DNA from: a candidate division LCP-89 bacterium B3_LCP
GTDB taxonomy: Bacteria; Electryoneota; B3-LCP
Direction of reading: 5' to 3'
NCBI GenBank assembly: GCA_005223185.1
Contig: NJBN01000005.1
Span: forward strand, 1-64,000
Length of the DNA: 64,000 nucleotides
The position numbers and the translations under genes were made by a program. Under the pieces are notes generated by a model. That model saw nothing but the letters and a program-made list of their open reading frames with translations. It was not told where the DNA came from and ran no database searches. Each line of letters opens with the position of its first letter. Within the stretch, counting starts at the first letter, position 1. Of the stretch, positions 53,895 to 63,536 are shown piece after piece.

Positions 53895-54332
53895 TTACCC
53901 AAACCGGTTGAAAAAACGGGAATCCTGCGAATAGGGACGCCTGTAAAGATGTAAAGCTTTACGTCCTTTTTGCAGACCACCAATATCTTTCTTCAACAGA
54001 GCGACTTTTTGTCTAACCTCTGCAACGAGCTGCTCATTTTCTGACTGGAGGTCCTCTAACACCCAGCGGATCTTTCTTCTTTCATGGTGTTGCCAGGCTT
54101 CGGATTTTTCATTTTTTAAGGTTTTTATGACCTTCGATAATCCGGTCAACAGTTCATCGCGCCGGGCGACCTCTTCAGCGGCTTTTTCCCATTCACCAGC
54201 ATCGATTAACTCTTTTATGCGGTCTGTGACTACAGGAAGCTCTCCTAAGAGTTCAACACTATGTCGCAATTTGGGTGACAGAGGTAATCTACTTTCCAGT
54301 TCTTCCTCTGTTTGTACGTTTACATCAATCAT
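53895..54332 (-). CDS. FliT-like flagellar export chaperone (putative)
   Basis: The 145-residue protein is almost fully helical and acidic, with a block of helix-forming residues and a basic C-terminal tail (RRPYSQDSRFFNRFG). Size, helicity and position next to fliC, fliD and fliS fit FliT or FlgN, which keep FliD or hook-filament junction proteins soluble. No signature motif proves it. Confidence 0.55.
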   Translation of the reverse strand: MIDVNVQTEEELESRLPLSPKLRHSVELLGELPVVTDRIKELIDAGEWEKAAEEVARRDELLTGLSKVIKTLKNEKSEAWQHHERRKIRWVLEDLQSENEQLVAEVRQKVALLKKDIGGLQKGRKALHLYRRPYSQDSRFFNRFG

Positions 54333-54345
54333 GCTAACGTTACCT

Positions 54346-55035
54346 TTAGCTTACAATAGCCTCCGGATTATCCTGCAGGTCCGGCATATTTTCAGCGTCT
54401 TGATCGGACGAAGTCTTCTCTAAGATGCAAAATATCACTTCCCGCCAATCCTGCAGTGCGGGTATTAACTCGTATTCCAACATGTCAGCCAGCAGCACCC
54501 AATCCTGATCGGTCTGTACTTCCAAGATGTTGTCCAGCATCCCAAAAAGGATACGTCGGCTTTCGGCTACAGTCTGTTCATCCTCTCCTTCAGCTTGAGG
54601 AAGGTGCATTAGTTCGAAGCTGATTCCCAGCATTCTACGGCACGATTCCAACGAATGCATGAAGACCTGAATGCCATCTATACACTTCAAGAATGCCTGG
54701 GTAGAACGTTCCATGTTGCCCAGGCGGAATAGTTCTGAAGTACCTTGCAATTCCTGCAGTAGCTGTTGGTGGAAATCCGCTACGCTGTAAAGCGTCGATC
54801 GAGCCAGCGCTTTGGCATCTCCGGTTTGAACTTCCAGAAGTTCGATATCTCCAAGCGGCAACTCTTCCAGGTGCGATTTGTCCTTCCCGGTGATATCTTC
54901 GCCATTCAATTTGACCTCTAACACGCTATCCCCCTGGTCTGCCGCTCGCTCAGAGAGGGTATTCATGAGTTGACCAAAGCTGTCGATCCCTTCCGTGGGA
55001 AAATCTTCGGATTGATTATTGAGGCTTATCTGCAT
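54346..55035 (-). CDS. Unrecognised flagellar-locus protein
   Basis: The 229-residue protein begins MQISLNNQSEDFPTEG, has a small ubiquitin-like-sized N-terminal part (~1-75; VLEVKLNGEDI...GDIELLEVQT), and then a long helical region without membrane segments or cysteine pairs. I do not recognise the family. It lies 13 bases upstream of the FliT-like gene and 35 bases downstream of the glycosylation genes, so it is probably co-transcribed with them. A carrier or regulator of flagellar assembly is a guess. Confidence 0.5.
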   Translation of the reverse strand: MQISLNNQSEDFPTEGIDSFGQLMNTLSERAADQGDSVLEVKLNGEDITGKDKSHLEELPLGDIELLEVQTGDAKALARSTLYSVADFHQQLLQELQGTSELFRLGNMERSTQAFLKCIDGIQVFMHSLESCRRMLGISFELMHLPQAEGEDEQTVAESRRILFGMLDNILEVQTDQDWVLLADMLEYELIPALQDWREVIFCILEKTSSDQDAENMPDLQDNPEAIVS

Positions 55036-55070
55036 AGTTCCCCCTGTTGTTTTATATCAAATATTTTTAT

Positions 55071-56369
55071 TTAACTAAACCAATTTCGAACTATGGAATT
55101 CATCTTAGCGATGCGATGACTATATGTATGTTCCTGCAGGACTCTCTCGCGACCAGCATCAATGACAGCCTGACGTGCAGTGGGGTTCTTTTTATAGAAC
55201 CTCCATTTTTCCTTAAATTCAATGGTGGAATTGAAGGTAACGATTTCCTTTTCGAGTTCGAACTGTCCCTGGATCGATCTCTGTTGGTCGGTAATAACGA
55301 ATCCTCCGGCGGCAGGCACGTCGTAGCAGCGCTGATTTAGGGCTGTGGGCATTTGCATACTGGTTAAATTGAGCACGGCGCCTGCATCCCGATAGACATT
55401 GGGAAGCTTTCGATAGTAATCAACAGGCGGTAATACGCTGGTTTTGCCGTTTAAAATCTTCTTCCATCCTTCATCACCGTAAACCTGAAGAGTATCAATT
55501 TCATCAGACCCGGTTAAATCTCTTAAGAAATTATGACGTTGCTGTCGCGTTGCCATCAGGACGAGCGCTGATTCTAAATTCAGGTCGTTCAATTGATCGC
55601 TTTGCGAATCAGCAGCAGGAGAACATTCCGCAATATCGTATCCCATACCCTGGGCTATCTCAGAATATATTTCCCAGGGTGCATTGTTTCTTTGGAAAGA
55701 TTCAGACAGGGCAGTCTGACAGAACCTGGTTGTAAGTTCGGCTGCTAAAGCACCATCAGGATTGGTTGAATCGGGCATCAGATGCTGGGGCAGTTTGCTG
55801 AAGGCTTTTACAACTGCAAAGTCCATAGAATCACCCACGAAAACGACTGAATCGGGATTCGATGAATGATCAGTTACCGCCGAATAGGTGCCGCCCAAAT
55901 GGCAAAATGTATCAGGGTCTGTGGCTAAGGGCAATGTCTCTATTTTTTTATAGCCCATCTGTCTCAACCAGGATTCGTAAGCTGCTTCCCAGAGAAAGAT
56001 ACCAATATTGTCGGAAACGTTCGCTAAATGGTTCAACAGGATGTAGCGGGGGCTGTCAACATACCATACTATCCCCGGTAAACTCAACGCTTCCAGCAGT
56101 TCGGTCAAACGCCCATTCTGATCGAAACCCAAATGATTGATGGTTAAGAGAAAATCCGGTCTTTCAGCCTCATAAGCATCTATTATTTGGTTTAAGAACA
56201 GAGAATACAGCCTGGGATTGTACCCGCTTTCGCCAACGTCATTCAAAGGAATGGTAACTGCACGGCAGCCTTGAGCTTGTAGAGCGCGTTTGACCTCTTT
56301 AATGAGGAAATAACCTGAGTCGATCAGTAGAATACAGCTATTATTGCGGTTATCGCTCTTAGTTAACAC
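55071..56369 (-). CDS. CgeB-type glycosyltransferase
   Basis: The 432-residue protein has a two-domain GT-B-like layout. The N-terminal half contains PDFLLTINHLGFDQNGRLTELL and a WYVDSPRYILLN segment; the C-terminal half has NLTSMQMPTALNQRCYDVPAAGGFVITDQ, typical of CgeB/DUF3880-like glycosyltransferases. It starts at a GTG with GGAG upstream. Its place next to flagellar genes suggests flagellin glycosylation. Confidence 0.7.
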   Translation of the reverse strand: MLTKSDNRNNSCILLIDSGYFLIKEVKRALQAQGCRAVTIPLNDVGESGYNPRLYSLFLNQIIDAYEAERPDFLLTINHLGFDQNGRLTELLEALSLPGIVWYVDSPRYILLNHLANVSDNIGIFLWEAAYESWLRQMGYKKIETLPLATDPDTFCHLGGTYSAVTDHSSNPDSVVFVGDSMDFAVVKAFSKLPQHLMPDSTNPDGALAAELTTRFCQTALSESFQRNNAPWEIYSEIAQGMGYDIAECSPAADSQSDQLNDLNLESALVLMATRQQRHNFLRDLTGSDEIDTLQVYGDEGWKKILNGKTSVLPPVDYYRKLPNVYRDAGAVLNLTSMQMPTALNQRCYDVPAAGGFVITDQQRSIQGQFELEKEIVTFNSTIEFKEKWRFYKKNPTARQAVIDAGRERVLQEHTYSHRIAKMNSIVRNWFS

Positions 56370-56396
56370 TTATTTTGCTCCATTTGGGATCGGCCT

Positions 56397-58178
56397 TCAG
56401 GCGACATCCATCGTTTCTTCGTTCTCGATTGACTGCCAGCCAATTTGCTCGAAAAGGGCATGCCAATCCTGTAATCCCTGTTTATATAATGAACTGATAG
56501 TAAATAGCCTGTGATACAGTTTCTCCGTTTCTATCACCAAACTGATGAAATCATCACCCTGAAGGTTCTGTTTTAAGAAATTGAAGTCGAGAACTAAGTG
56601 ATTGACCGGTGGCAGTCTGTACCCGGAAACAGTAATTTCAGCATCGATCTTTCCCAGAGTTTCTCCGAACGTTCTGATAAAATCCGGGTCATCATCACCA
56701 GCAGACCACAGTTCCTGTAAATCCTGACACTGACGCTGACCATCATCAGCAAGGCTCTGCAGACGCAGGATGGAATCATACGTCGGTTCGAGTTCCTTCC
56801 GGAATATGTCAATATCAGGTTCTGAATAATCTCCAATTAGTGGAATAAAGTCCGTGACATTCAATGAATACGCCAAATCTGACTCTTCACCGGAAACCAT
56901 GAGCACTTTCTGCCAGATCAGGCGTGAACAGAGATTAATGTATTCCACGGCGGTAAGCGCGCGTTTTACCACGGGCTTAAGCATCCACATTCCTCGGTCA
57001 TCAAAATCCGTCCGCCAGATATTTACATCTGCAAAGGTCGATTGGCTTTCGAGAGGCACGTCGGTTTTGCCATTCAGCATGTTTTCTGCAATCGTGTAAA
57101 CCGCTTGTGGGGTCACGGTTTCCTGACAGCGATAACGCTGACATTCCACATGGAAACTGCAGGGGTAACAGGACAGCGACGTTTCCATGATGTAATGATT
57201 TTTCCCATAAGGTCCGGTTTCATGCGATAAAGCGCTGCCGAAACAGAGCGAGAGTACGGGAGTTCCCACTGCCGCAGCGATATGCTGGGTACCGGTATCA
57301 TTGGTAATTAGCAAGTCCATCTTTTTTATTACTGCGCCCAATACCCCTATACTGGTTTTTCCTGCCAGATTTAGAGTATTATTCCCAAGAGCGCTGGTTA
57401 TCTCGTGTGCCAATCCCACTTCGCTCGAAGAGCCGAAGACAGCTATGGAGGCACCGCAGTTTTCCTGAAGCTGTTTGCCTAAATCCACGAAGCATTCTGC
57501 GGGCCAGCGTTTACATGCCAAGGAAGCTCCCGGTTGCAAACCTATCTTGAAACCATTTTCTTTATCCGTCCATTTCTTAAGCAGTGCTTCAGCGCCATCA
57601 CTGTTGCGCTGTTGCAGTTTCAGGCTGTAATCCTGAATTGCAAAAGGGTTAAAGCCGGATGATGCAGTGTTTACTTCATTGTCATACGCCAATCCCTTGT
57701 TGATGTCAACCAAATTGAAGCGGTTGTGATGACGATTTAGATTTGCAGTAAAAAAGTACCTCGCCCAGGGGTGCCGGATCAGCCTGTAACCTTCGGAACC
57801 TAAAGTCAATCCCACGGTTTTTTCAACTCCCAGCAAGTAACATATCAATGCTGATATTTTTGAATGGGAGAGGTTCAAAACTTCATCGAATTTTTCTGAT
57901 CTAAGAGAATCAATAAACGTTTTCGTCTCCTGCAACCTGCGGGGAAGTGAATAAATTGCTTCCTTTGATACTGCAACTGAAGCGTTAAAATCAAATGGAA
58001 TCAGTTTATCGATATAGGGTATATGGCGGCAGATATCCATGTAACCCTTTACTGCTAAGTAAGATATGTGTATATCGGGATCAGCCAACTTCAGTACATG
58101 CAGAAGTGGGGATGACTGGAGAATGTCTCCCATGCGGGTTAGATTGATGACCAGTATTTTCTTTTGCTTTTCTCGCAT
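56397..58178 (-). CDS. GT9 (heptosyltransferase-type) glycosyltransferase
   Basis: The 593-residue protein begins like ADP-heptose:LPS heptosyltransferases (KILVINLTRMGDILQSSPLL) and has the C-terminal donor-site block LLITNDTGTQHIAAAVGTPVL. Most GT9 enzymes are ~350 residues; the extra ~230 C-terminal residues here are helical and resemble the tail of the neighbouring GT9 gene. In this context it may sugar-decorate flagellin rather than LPS. Confidence 0.82.
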   Translation of the reverse strand: MREKQKKILVINLTRMGDILQSSPLLHVLKLADPDIHISYLAVKGYMDICRHIPYIDKLIPFDFNASVAVSKEAIYSLPRRLQETKTFIDSLRSEKFDEVLNLSHSKISALICYLLGVEKTVGLTLGSEGYRLIRHPWARYFFTANLNRHHNRFNLVDINKGLAYDNEVNTASSGFNPFAIQDYSLKLQQRNSDGAEALLKKWTDKENGFKIGLQPGASLACKRWPAECFVDLGKQLQENCGASIAVFGSSSEVGLAHEITSALGNNTLNLAGKTSIGVLGAVIKKMDLLITNDTGTQHIAAAVGTPVLSLCFGSALSHETGPYGKNHYIMETSLSCYPCSFHVECQRYRCQETVTPQAVYTIAENMLNGKTDVPLESQSTFADVNIWRTDFDDRGMWMLKPVVKRALTAVEYINLCSRLIWQKVLMVSGEESDLAYSLNVTDFIPLIGDYSEPDIDIFRKELEPTYDSILRLQSLADDGQRQCQDLQELWSAGDDDPDFIRTFGETLGKIDAEITVSGYRLPPVNHLVLDFNFLKQNLQGDDFISLVIETEKLYHRLFTISSLYKQGLQDWHALFEQIGWQSIENEETMDVA

Positions 58179-58206
58179 TTAGCGCTTTTTATGTAAGTAT
58201 CATAAT

Positions 58207-59838
58207 TTATGAGACTTCGCTCATCTGAACAGCGCGCTCCACATGCGCATTTAGAGTGTGATTTATCTGTGATATGGATTTCGTCTTCATCAAATTGCCA
58301 AGATGTTGTTCTATCAGGTGGAAACGGTGCAAAAGCGTATCCATGGCTGCCAGAATCCTTTCCGGTTGACTTAAGCCCTTCGCTGTATCTCCGCTCAGGC
58401 AGTCCATCATATACAGATCGAGTATTGGCCTCATTTGCGGATACTTGGATAAGAGCACTGGCATCTGAATAGCTATTGAATCCATCTGCTGATCGCTATT
58501 TGCGTGTTGATCATTTTCCAGATTGTTCATGGTCTGTTTTGACAATTCGATGAGTTCATTCTTCACGGGTTCGATCACGGCGTAGAATTCATCATAGAAT
58601 TTCGCGGAAACACGTGGCGCTGTTAATAAATCCGTTGATTCAGGATTGAAGATCAGTTCGATAAGAGAGCGCCATAATAGTCGCTGGGAATCGTCAGATT
58701 TATACTCACCCTTTAGGTTAAGTTTACCCCTGGCATCGAAATATGCGATCTTCTTGATACAACCATCATGGTGATCTAACCGCGATATATTCAGCGCATT
58801 CATGCAGGTTTCCGCCACTGCAGTGGGAGTGATACTTCTGTGGCATTTGGGATCAGTGCAGAGGATAGATTCGCTGCAGGGGTGGCAGGGAAGATCGGGT
58901 TCAATTGTGATAGCGCCATCGGAATATGGCGCGGTATCCCAAGCTGAAGCCATGGCTAAATAGATTCCCACGCAGGGTTTACCAAGTGATGCTGCCAGAT
59001 GCAGCGATCCGGAATCATTTCCGACAAAAATATCACATTCATCGATCACGCCAGCCAATTGGACGGGATCCGTCTGACCGCATAAGTTCAGACAATTACC
59101 ACCTGAATTACGGGCTATTTCTGATGAAATTTCAGCCTCACTATCAGTACCGAGCAGGACGATACCCGCACCTAACTTCGAAATCAATAACTCTATTGTT
59201 CCCTTCCAGTTACCAGATGACCAGTGCCGTAAAGGATGATTGGCTCCCACTGCTATAGCGATTTTGGCTCTGCCATCGAAGATGTGAAGTTTATTCCTGG
59301 CATATCGAACGGCTTGCTCAGGGACGTTCGGTTTATGAAAATTCCCCCGTTCTCCTGCAGCAATATCACGCTGGACGTCAACCAGATTGAAACCGTTACA
59401 GCTCCTGGATTCTAAAAGAGTGAAGAAATACCGGCTCCAGAAACCGTGCAGGCAGGAACCGGATTCCCGGTCATCCACTCTGCCAAATAGTTGGCGCGTA
59501 TCGACAAAACTACAGAACCTGCTTGAAAAGGATGTGTGGGTTAGATTCACTACCTTGTCGGGTTTTATCTGATCAATTTGCTCGAAAATGTCTTTGAGGC
59601 AACTGAGTCCATCAAGGGACATCCCATTTCTGTCCCGCAGAGTGTCCAGTAAAGCATTACCGTCAAAACCTATCACGCCATCAAGCGCTGGTGACATTTT
59701 TGCTAATTCTTGCAGATCGTTCTGAACGATAGCGTAAACTCCTCCATCTCCTGCTGATCTCTGCAAATCCGAGAATGCCGGGAAGTTCTGCACTATATCA
59801 CCAATGCGAGCCAGCGATATCACCAAGACGCCACTCAT
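58207..59838 (-). CDS. GT9 (heptosyltransferase-type) glycosyltransferase, second copy
   Basis: The ATG at 59838 has GGGGGTG upstream and lies just after the stop of the next gene. The product (~543 residues) begins VLVISLARIGDIVQNFPAF and has IFVGNDSGSLHLAASLGKPCVG, the GT9 donor block. It is a paralogue of the 56397 gene and shares a long helical C-terminal tail, so the two probably arose by duplication. Confidence 0.82.
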   Translation of the reverse strand: MSGVLVISLARIGDIVQNFPAFSDLQRSAGDGGVYAIVQNDLQELAKMSPALDGVIGFDGNALLDTLRDRNGMSLDGLSCLKDIFEQIDQIKPDKVVNLTHTSFSSRFCSFVDTRQLFGRVDDRESGSCLHGFWSRYFFTLLESRSCNGFNLVDVQRDIAAGERGNFHKPNVPEQAVRYARNKLHIFDGRAKIAIAVGANHPLRHWSSGNWKGTIELLISKLGAGIVLLGTDSEAEISSEIARNSGGNCLNLCGQTDPVQLAGVIDECDIFVGNDSGSLHLAASLGKPCVGIYLAMASAWDTAPYSDGAITIEPDLPCHPCSESILCTDPKCHRSITPTAVAETCMNALNISRLDHHDGCIKKIAYFDARGKLNLKGEYKSDDSQRLLWRSLIELIFNPESTDLLTAPRVSAKFYDEFYAVIEPVKNELIELSKQTMNNLENDQHANSDQQMDSIAIQMPVLLSKYPQMRPILDLYMMDCLSGDTAKGLSQPERILAAMDTLLHRFHLIEQHLGNLMKTKSISQINHTLNAHVERAVQMSEVS

Positions 59839-59839
59839 G

Positions 59840-61675
59840 TTAAAGCACCCCCTTTTCCACACCCCAGCGGCGAAACTCGTTCAGCAGTAGTATCATCCCT
59901 TCTGTTCGGGAGAGCTCACCTTCACCTTTTTCTATTTCGCTGGCAATATCCTCCAGGGTTAGCGGACCCCGATCCTTGAAGCGCTCCATTACTCCTGCTA
60001 AGGCACTACCGGGTTTCTCTCCAACTATGATCTCTTCGGCAGTAGGCAGACCACCTCCCTGCGGCGTCCAGTGGGGATTCCTACCTGCGATAACACCCAG
60101 CAGTTCTAACATGCGATGTTCGTAAGTGTGCATTGTCAGGACGCGTTGGCGGGCTCTACCGGCAATTTCGATCCTTTCGTGGGGATTAGCTAAGTAGTGG
60201 ACGATTCTTTCTCTACAGTCCTGAATAGAATCGAAAGTGATGATTTCATCTCCGACCTCGAAAGATTCTGATAGATATTGACGGTTGTCAACCAGTTGGA
60301 AAGCACCACAGGCAGCTATTTCGAATGTGCGCGGATTCAGATAATCTCCGAAGGGATTAATGCCGTCATGATAAGTGGAAGAATGTAGATTGACGTTTAT
60401 TTTGGTAGTATTGAAAATCCTGGTGCTGTCCTCGGTGTTTATTCGTTCACCTTCACGCTGGAGCGCAGTTTTCAGAGTGCCCGGGTTGTCCCAGTCGTTG
60501 CCCCAAATTTTGAAGTCCAGATCCAACAATCCCGCAAAGAAATTGCGCCTGTTGTGATAACCTGCTCCAACATGGGATACATTGCCGCCAAATTCGGATT
60601 CTTCCTCTTGAGTTAGCTGCATGGGATTGTGCACATCAGGATTTGCCGCTAAGGGAAGGTAGTTGGGGAAAGGGCAGCCGTTCTCTTTTAATTTTTCAGC
60701 GTATTCGCCCTTTTGTATGGCGAAGAAATTTTCCACAAAAGGCACAAGAGCCTTCCAGTATTCCAGAATCTGCAGATCTTCTATGAACCAGAAGGCGGTT
60801 TGTATTCCGGCTTTTTTAAGCTCCCGCAATACTTCCGGCGTCAGAGGCGATTGCGCCATTCCTAAAACCAGATCAGCCTTAATTTCCAGTGCGCGTGCGG
60901 TAACTGATTCGGCTAAAAGCGTTGTCAATCCTGAATCTAAGCGCGACTGGTGATTCTTGTTAGAAGTTAAATCGTTTAGATGCTGCATTCCGGGGTAGAA
61001 GACGCTGTTATCGAGCAGTTCACAGCGGTGCCCAAGTTTGTTCAGTGCATCATGAACATGGTAGCTGATGGGCAAAGACCCACCGTACAGAGGTGAGACC
61101 AACAAGATTTTATACCCACCGCGCTTAGTAGTCCACTGTGCCTTAACAATTCCTTTCAGAGTAATATAGAAATCTGGATATAATGAACTGGAAGCAGGAT
61201 GTTCTAAAAAAAAGATTTCATCATTCTGTGAGGCACAATAACGAATGATTCTTTCAAAGGATTGTACTGCGCTTAAGCCGACCAACAGGCGGACTTTATC
61301 CGGCAGAAAGCCTACCGGACGATTCGCCAGAACAGCAGCCGCAAGACCCGGATCCTTTTCAACGATGATCAGGCGTTCTGGAGGAATGATTTTCAATAGT
61401 TCATCAACGTGATAGCCGAATCCTATCCCGCCCAAAACGTAGGTTTTATTATCATTTGCGTGGAGATCACACGACTCCATCCATTTCTGAGCTTCTGCAA
61501 TGGGGTTATAAGTGCTGTGCAGACATTTTTTATTCACCACTGGGATGGCTTCACCTGATTTGGCGGTGCGAATTTCTGGATAACCCGGATCGTACGATTG
61601 GCGCAGGAGGTCAGCTAAGCGTTCATCAGAAGCTGCGATTTTTTTAAGGTTACCTTCTAAGTTGTTAGAGGGCAT
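59840..61675 (-). CDS. Maf N-terminal domain fused to CgeB-type glycosyltransferase
   Basis: The first ~190 residues match the N-terminal half of motility-associated Maf/DUF115 proteins (LHSTYNPIAEAQKW, TYVLGGIGFGYHVDELL, IIVEKDPGLAAAVL). The rest is a CgeB-type glycosyltransferase (WFIEDLQ, HVGAGYHNRRNFF, NPRTFEIAACGAFQLVDN). Maf proteins transfer pseudaminic- or legionaminic-type sugars to flagellin; the fusion suggests a single enzyme with a Maf-like binding part. The acceptor is inferred from location. Confidence 0.72.
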   Translation of the reverse strand: MPSNNLEGNLKKIAASDERLADLLRQSYDPGYPEIRTAKSGEAIPVVNKKCLHSTYNPIAEAQKWMESCDLHANDNKTYVLGGIGFGYHVDELLKIIPPERLIIVEKDPGLAAAVLANRPVGFLPDKVRLLVGLSAVQSFERIIRYCASQNDEIFFLEHPASSSLYPDFYITLKGIVKAQWTTKRGGYKILLVSPLYGGSLPISYHVHDALNKLGHRCELLDNSVFYPGMQHLNDLTSNKNHQSRLDSGLTTLLAESVTARALEIKADLVLGMAQSPLTPEVLRELKKAGIQTAFWFIEDLQILEYWKALVPFVENFFAIQKGEYAEKLKENGCPFPNYLPLAANPDVHNPMQLTQEEESEFGGNVSHVGAGYHNRRNFFAGLLDLDFKIWGNDWDNPGTLKTALQREGERINTEDSTRIFNTTKINVNLHSSTYHDGINPFGDYLNPRTFEIAACGAFQLVDNRQYLSESFEVGDEIITFDSIQDCRERIVHYLANPHERIEIAGRARQRVLTMHTYEHRMLELLGVIAGRNPHWTPQGGGLPTAEEIIVGEKPGSALAGVMERFKDRGPLTLEDIASEIEKGEGELSRTEGMILLLNEFRRWGVEKGVL

Positions 61676-61730
61676 GTGAATTTCCTTGTAGAATCGAACG
61701 GAATTTATATCTGTGTTCAGTGATTTTCAT

Positions 61731-63536
61731 CTATGACTGGTTAAAGAGAACTCTTCTCCTTGTGGTGCTATTTTTCGCAATGGCTTCGGGGCTGAAATCG
61801 AAATTACGACTCTGGTTGTGCACGTCGTCAAGTAACAACTGCTTCTCATCATCAGATATGGGTATCTCTTCAATCGCTTCCCATTTAGCTGGGTCATTTG
61901 ATTTAGTAAGGAATTGCACCAGCATTTCCATGCCTTCTTTACGGCAGTATGAGCTCAATAGCATCTTGGCGAATTTCAATCGTAGTTCGGGATTCCAAGG
62001 CTGCAATTCGACAGCTTTTCCTAAAACGATAATGGCAAAATCAGGAGAATTGCAACGCTGCAGTAGATCTGCACAATGGGTCAATGCCGTCCAGGTTTTG
62101 GGCGAAACTACAATCGCCATCTGCAAAGCATCGAAGGCATTCCAGCGGCAAGGGTGCGACCCAGAACGGTTGATGCCATTTTCCAGAAGCCAGCCGGCTT
62201 CTTCCATGAGATCTGCTAAATAGAGATAATCTGATGCTAAAAATTCTTCAGTTTTAGCTAACTGACCCAAATAGTCAGGATCATAATCGCTGATGCGCAG
62301 ATGATGACAGAGGCTTTGTAGGGCATCGGCGGCAGATTCATAATCCGCCAGCATCTTTTGACACCAGAACATTCCCCAATGTGCTCGCAAGCAAGAGGGA
62401 TCACAATCGAGGGCTTTTTTCAGGGATTCCAGCGCGTCTTGAGGTTTGTCATCCTCCATAGCTTGAGCGGCGAGTTCAAAATGGAGATCAGCCGAATCAT
62501 TTTTAGATGACGTGGCGTCCAGCAGAAGGCGCACACCTTCATCTTTTAATTTCCCCACGGGTTGATCGGGCCAACGGTTTGCCAACTGCAGGAAGGATTT
62601 GCCAAAATGATAGGATCTGTGGGTATCAACGGTATTATTTATGTCAGGCAAGCACTCCTGGACAATTTGCATGAATTGTTCAGCACGTTTGTCAATCGTA
62701 TGCTTTTCCTTTATTATTTTGGCTCCTTCATCGGCAATCTGCTTCCGTTTAGAATCATCATTAAGCAGGGTTTCAACATTTCTTATCAGATTTTCCGGTC
62801 TGAAGGAAACCAGGTGCTTCCCATCTTTAAAGAATTCCCTCCAGCTACCATCGCTTTCTTCCGTTAAAAGGCAGGTTCCACAAGCCATGATCTCCAAAGT
62901 GCGCAGATTAAGTCCGGGGAACATGTTTTCGTTCAAGACTATCTTAGACTGGTTGTAGATCGATCGGACTGCATTAGGTGGCAGTGAACGGTGACCTTCA
63001 CCATCGAATATTTCCACACTGAAATGCCTCTGTAATTCCTGCAGAAGCCAGCTCCTTTTAGGTCGAACTGCCGGATTAAGTGAACCAACGAAAGCGATAT
63101 CATAGAGGGTGTCTTCTTTCTGTGGGTAATACAAATTGTGATCTGCTGCCAGAGGCATCCAGTGGATACGTTCTGATTCCTGCGGATGCAGCTTACAGAT
63201 TTCATCCACGACAGCCTTTTGATCCAAAAAAGCCAGATCAAAGCCAAGAGCGAAATCGAACTGCCAGAATTTGTTCATGGGGCTGTCTATGCCGAAGAAA
63301 ACTTTGGGAATCTGGACTCTTTCCAATCCCAACGGTACGGACCGTAAATTCAAAGAATCGGAAAAGAGCAAAATGTCAGGTTTAAAGGGGCAATGCGACA
63401 GAATCTGTTCAATGGTAATGGTATTCAATTCGTACTGAAAATCCGCTAACGTGTCCGGACTGGCGTAGAACAGCTCACAGCCCAAATCGCGTAGACTTTT
63501 TACGAAGTAGGAGTCGTTTACTAATAAGATGCGCAT
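61731..63536 (-). CDS. CgeB-type glycosyltransferase with TPR-like C-terminus
   Basis: Residues ~1-290 form the glycosyltransferase (NLRTLEIMACGTCLLTEE, FFGIDSPMNKFWQF). The C-terminal ~250 residues consist of helical pairs that fit tetratricopeptide repeats (PQDALESLKKALDCDPSCLRAHWGM and ALQMAIVVSPKTWTALTH). TPR domains often hold protein substrates, as in protein O-glycosyltransferases, which supports a flagellin target. It overlaps the partial gene at 63521 by 16 bases. Confidence 0.72.
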   Translation of the reverse strand: MRILLVNDSYFVKSLRDLGCELFYASPDTLADFQYELNTITIEQILSHCPFKPDILLFSDSLNLRSVPLGLERVQIPKVFFGIDSPMNKFWQFDFALGFDLAFLDQKAVVDEICKLHPQESERIHWMPLAADHNLYYPQKEDTLYDIAFVGSLNPAVRPKRSWLLQELQRHFSVEIFDGEGHRSLPPNAVRSIYNQSKIVLNENMFPGLNLRTLEIMACGTCLLTEESDGSWREFFKDGKHLVSFRPENLIRNVETLLNDDSKRKQIADEGAKIIKEKHTIDKRAEQFMQIVQECLPDINNTVDTHRSYHFGKSFLQLANRWPDQPVGKLKDEGVRLLLDATSSKNDSADLHFELAAQAMEDDKPQDALESLKKALDCDPSCLRAHWGMFWCQKMLADYESAADALQSLCHHLRISDYDPDYLGQLAKTEEFLASDYLYLADLMEEAGWLLENGINRSGSHPCRWNAFDALQMAIVVSPKTWTALTHCADLLQRCNSPDFAIIVLGKAVELQPWNPELRLKFAKMLLSSYCRKEGMEMLVQFLTKSNDPAKWEAIEEIPISDDEKQLLLDDVHNQSRNFDFSPEAIAKNSTTRRRVLFNQS

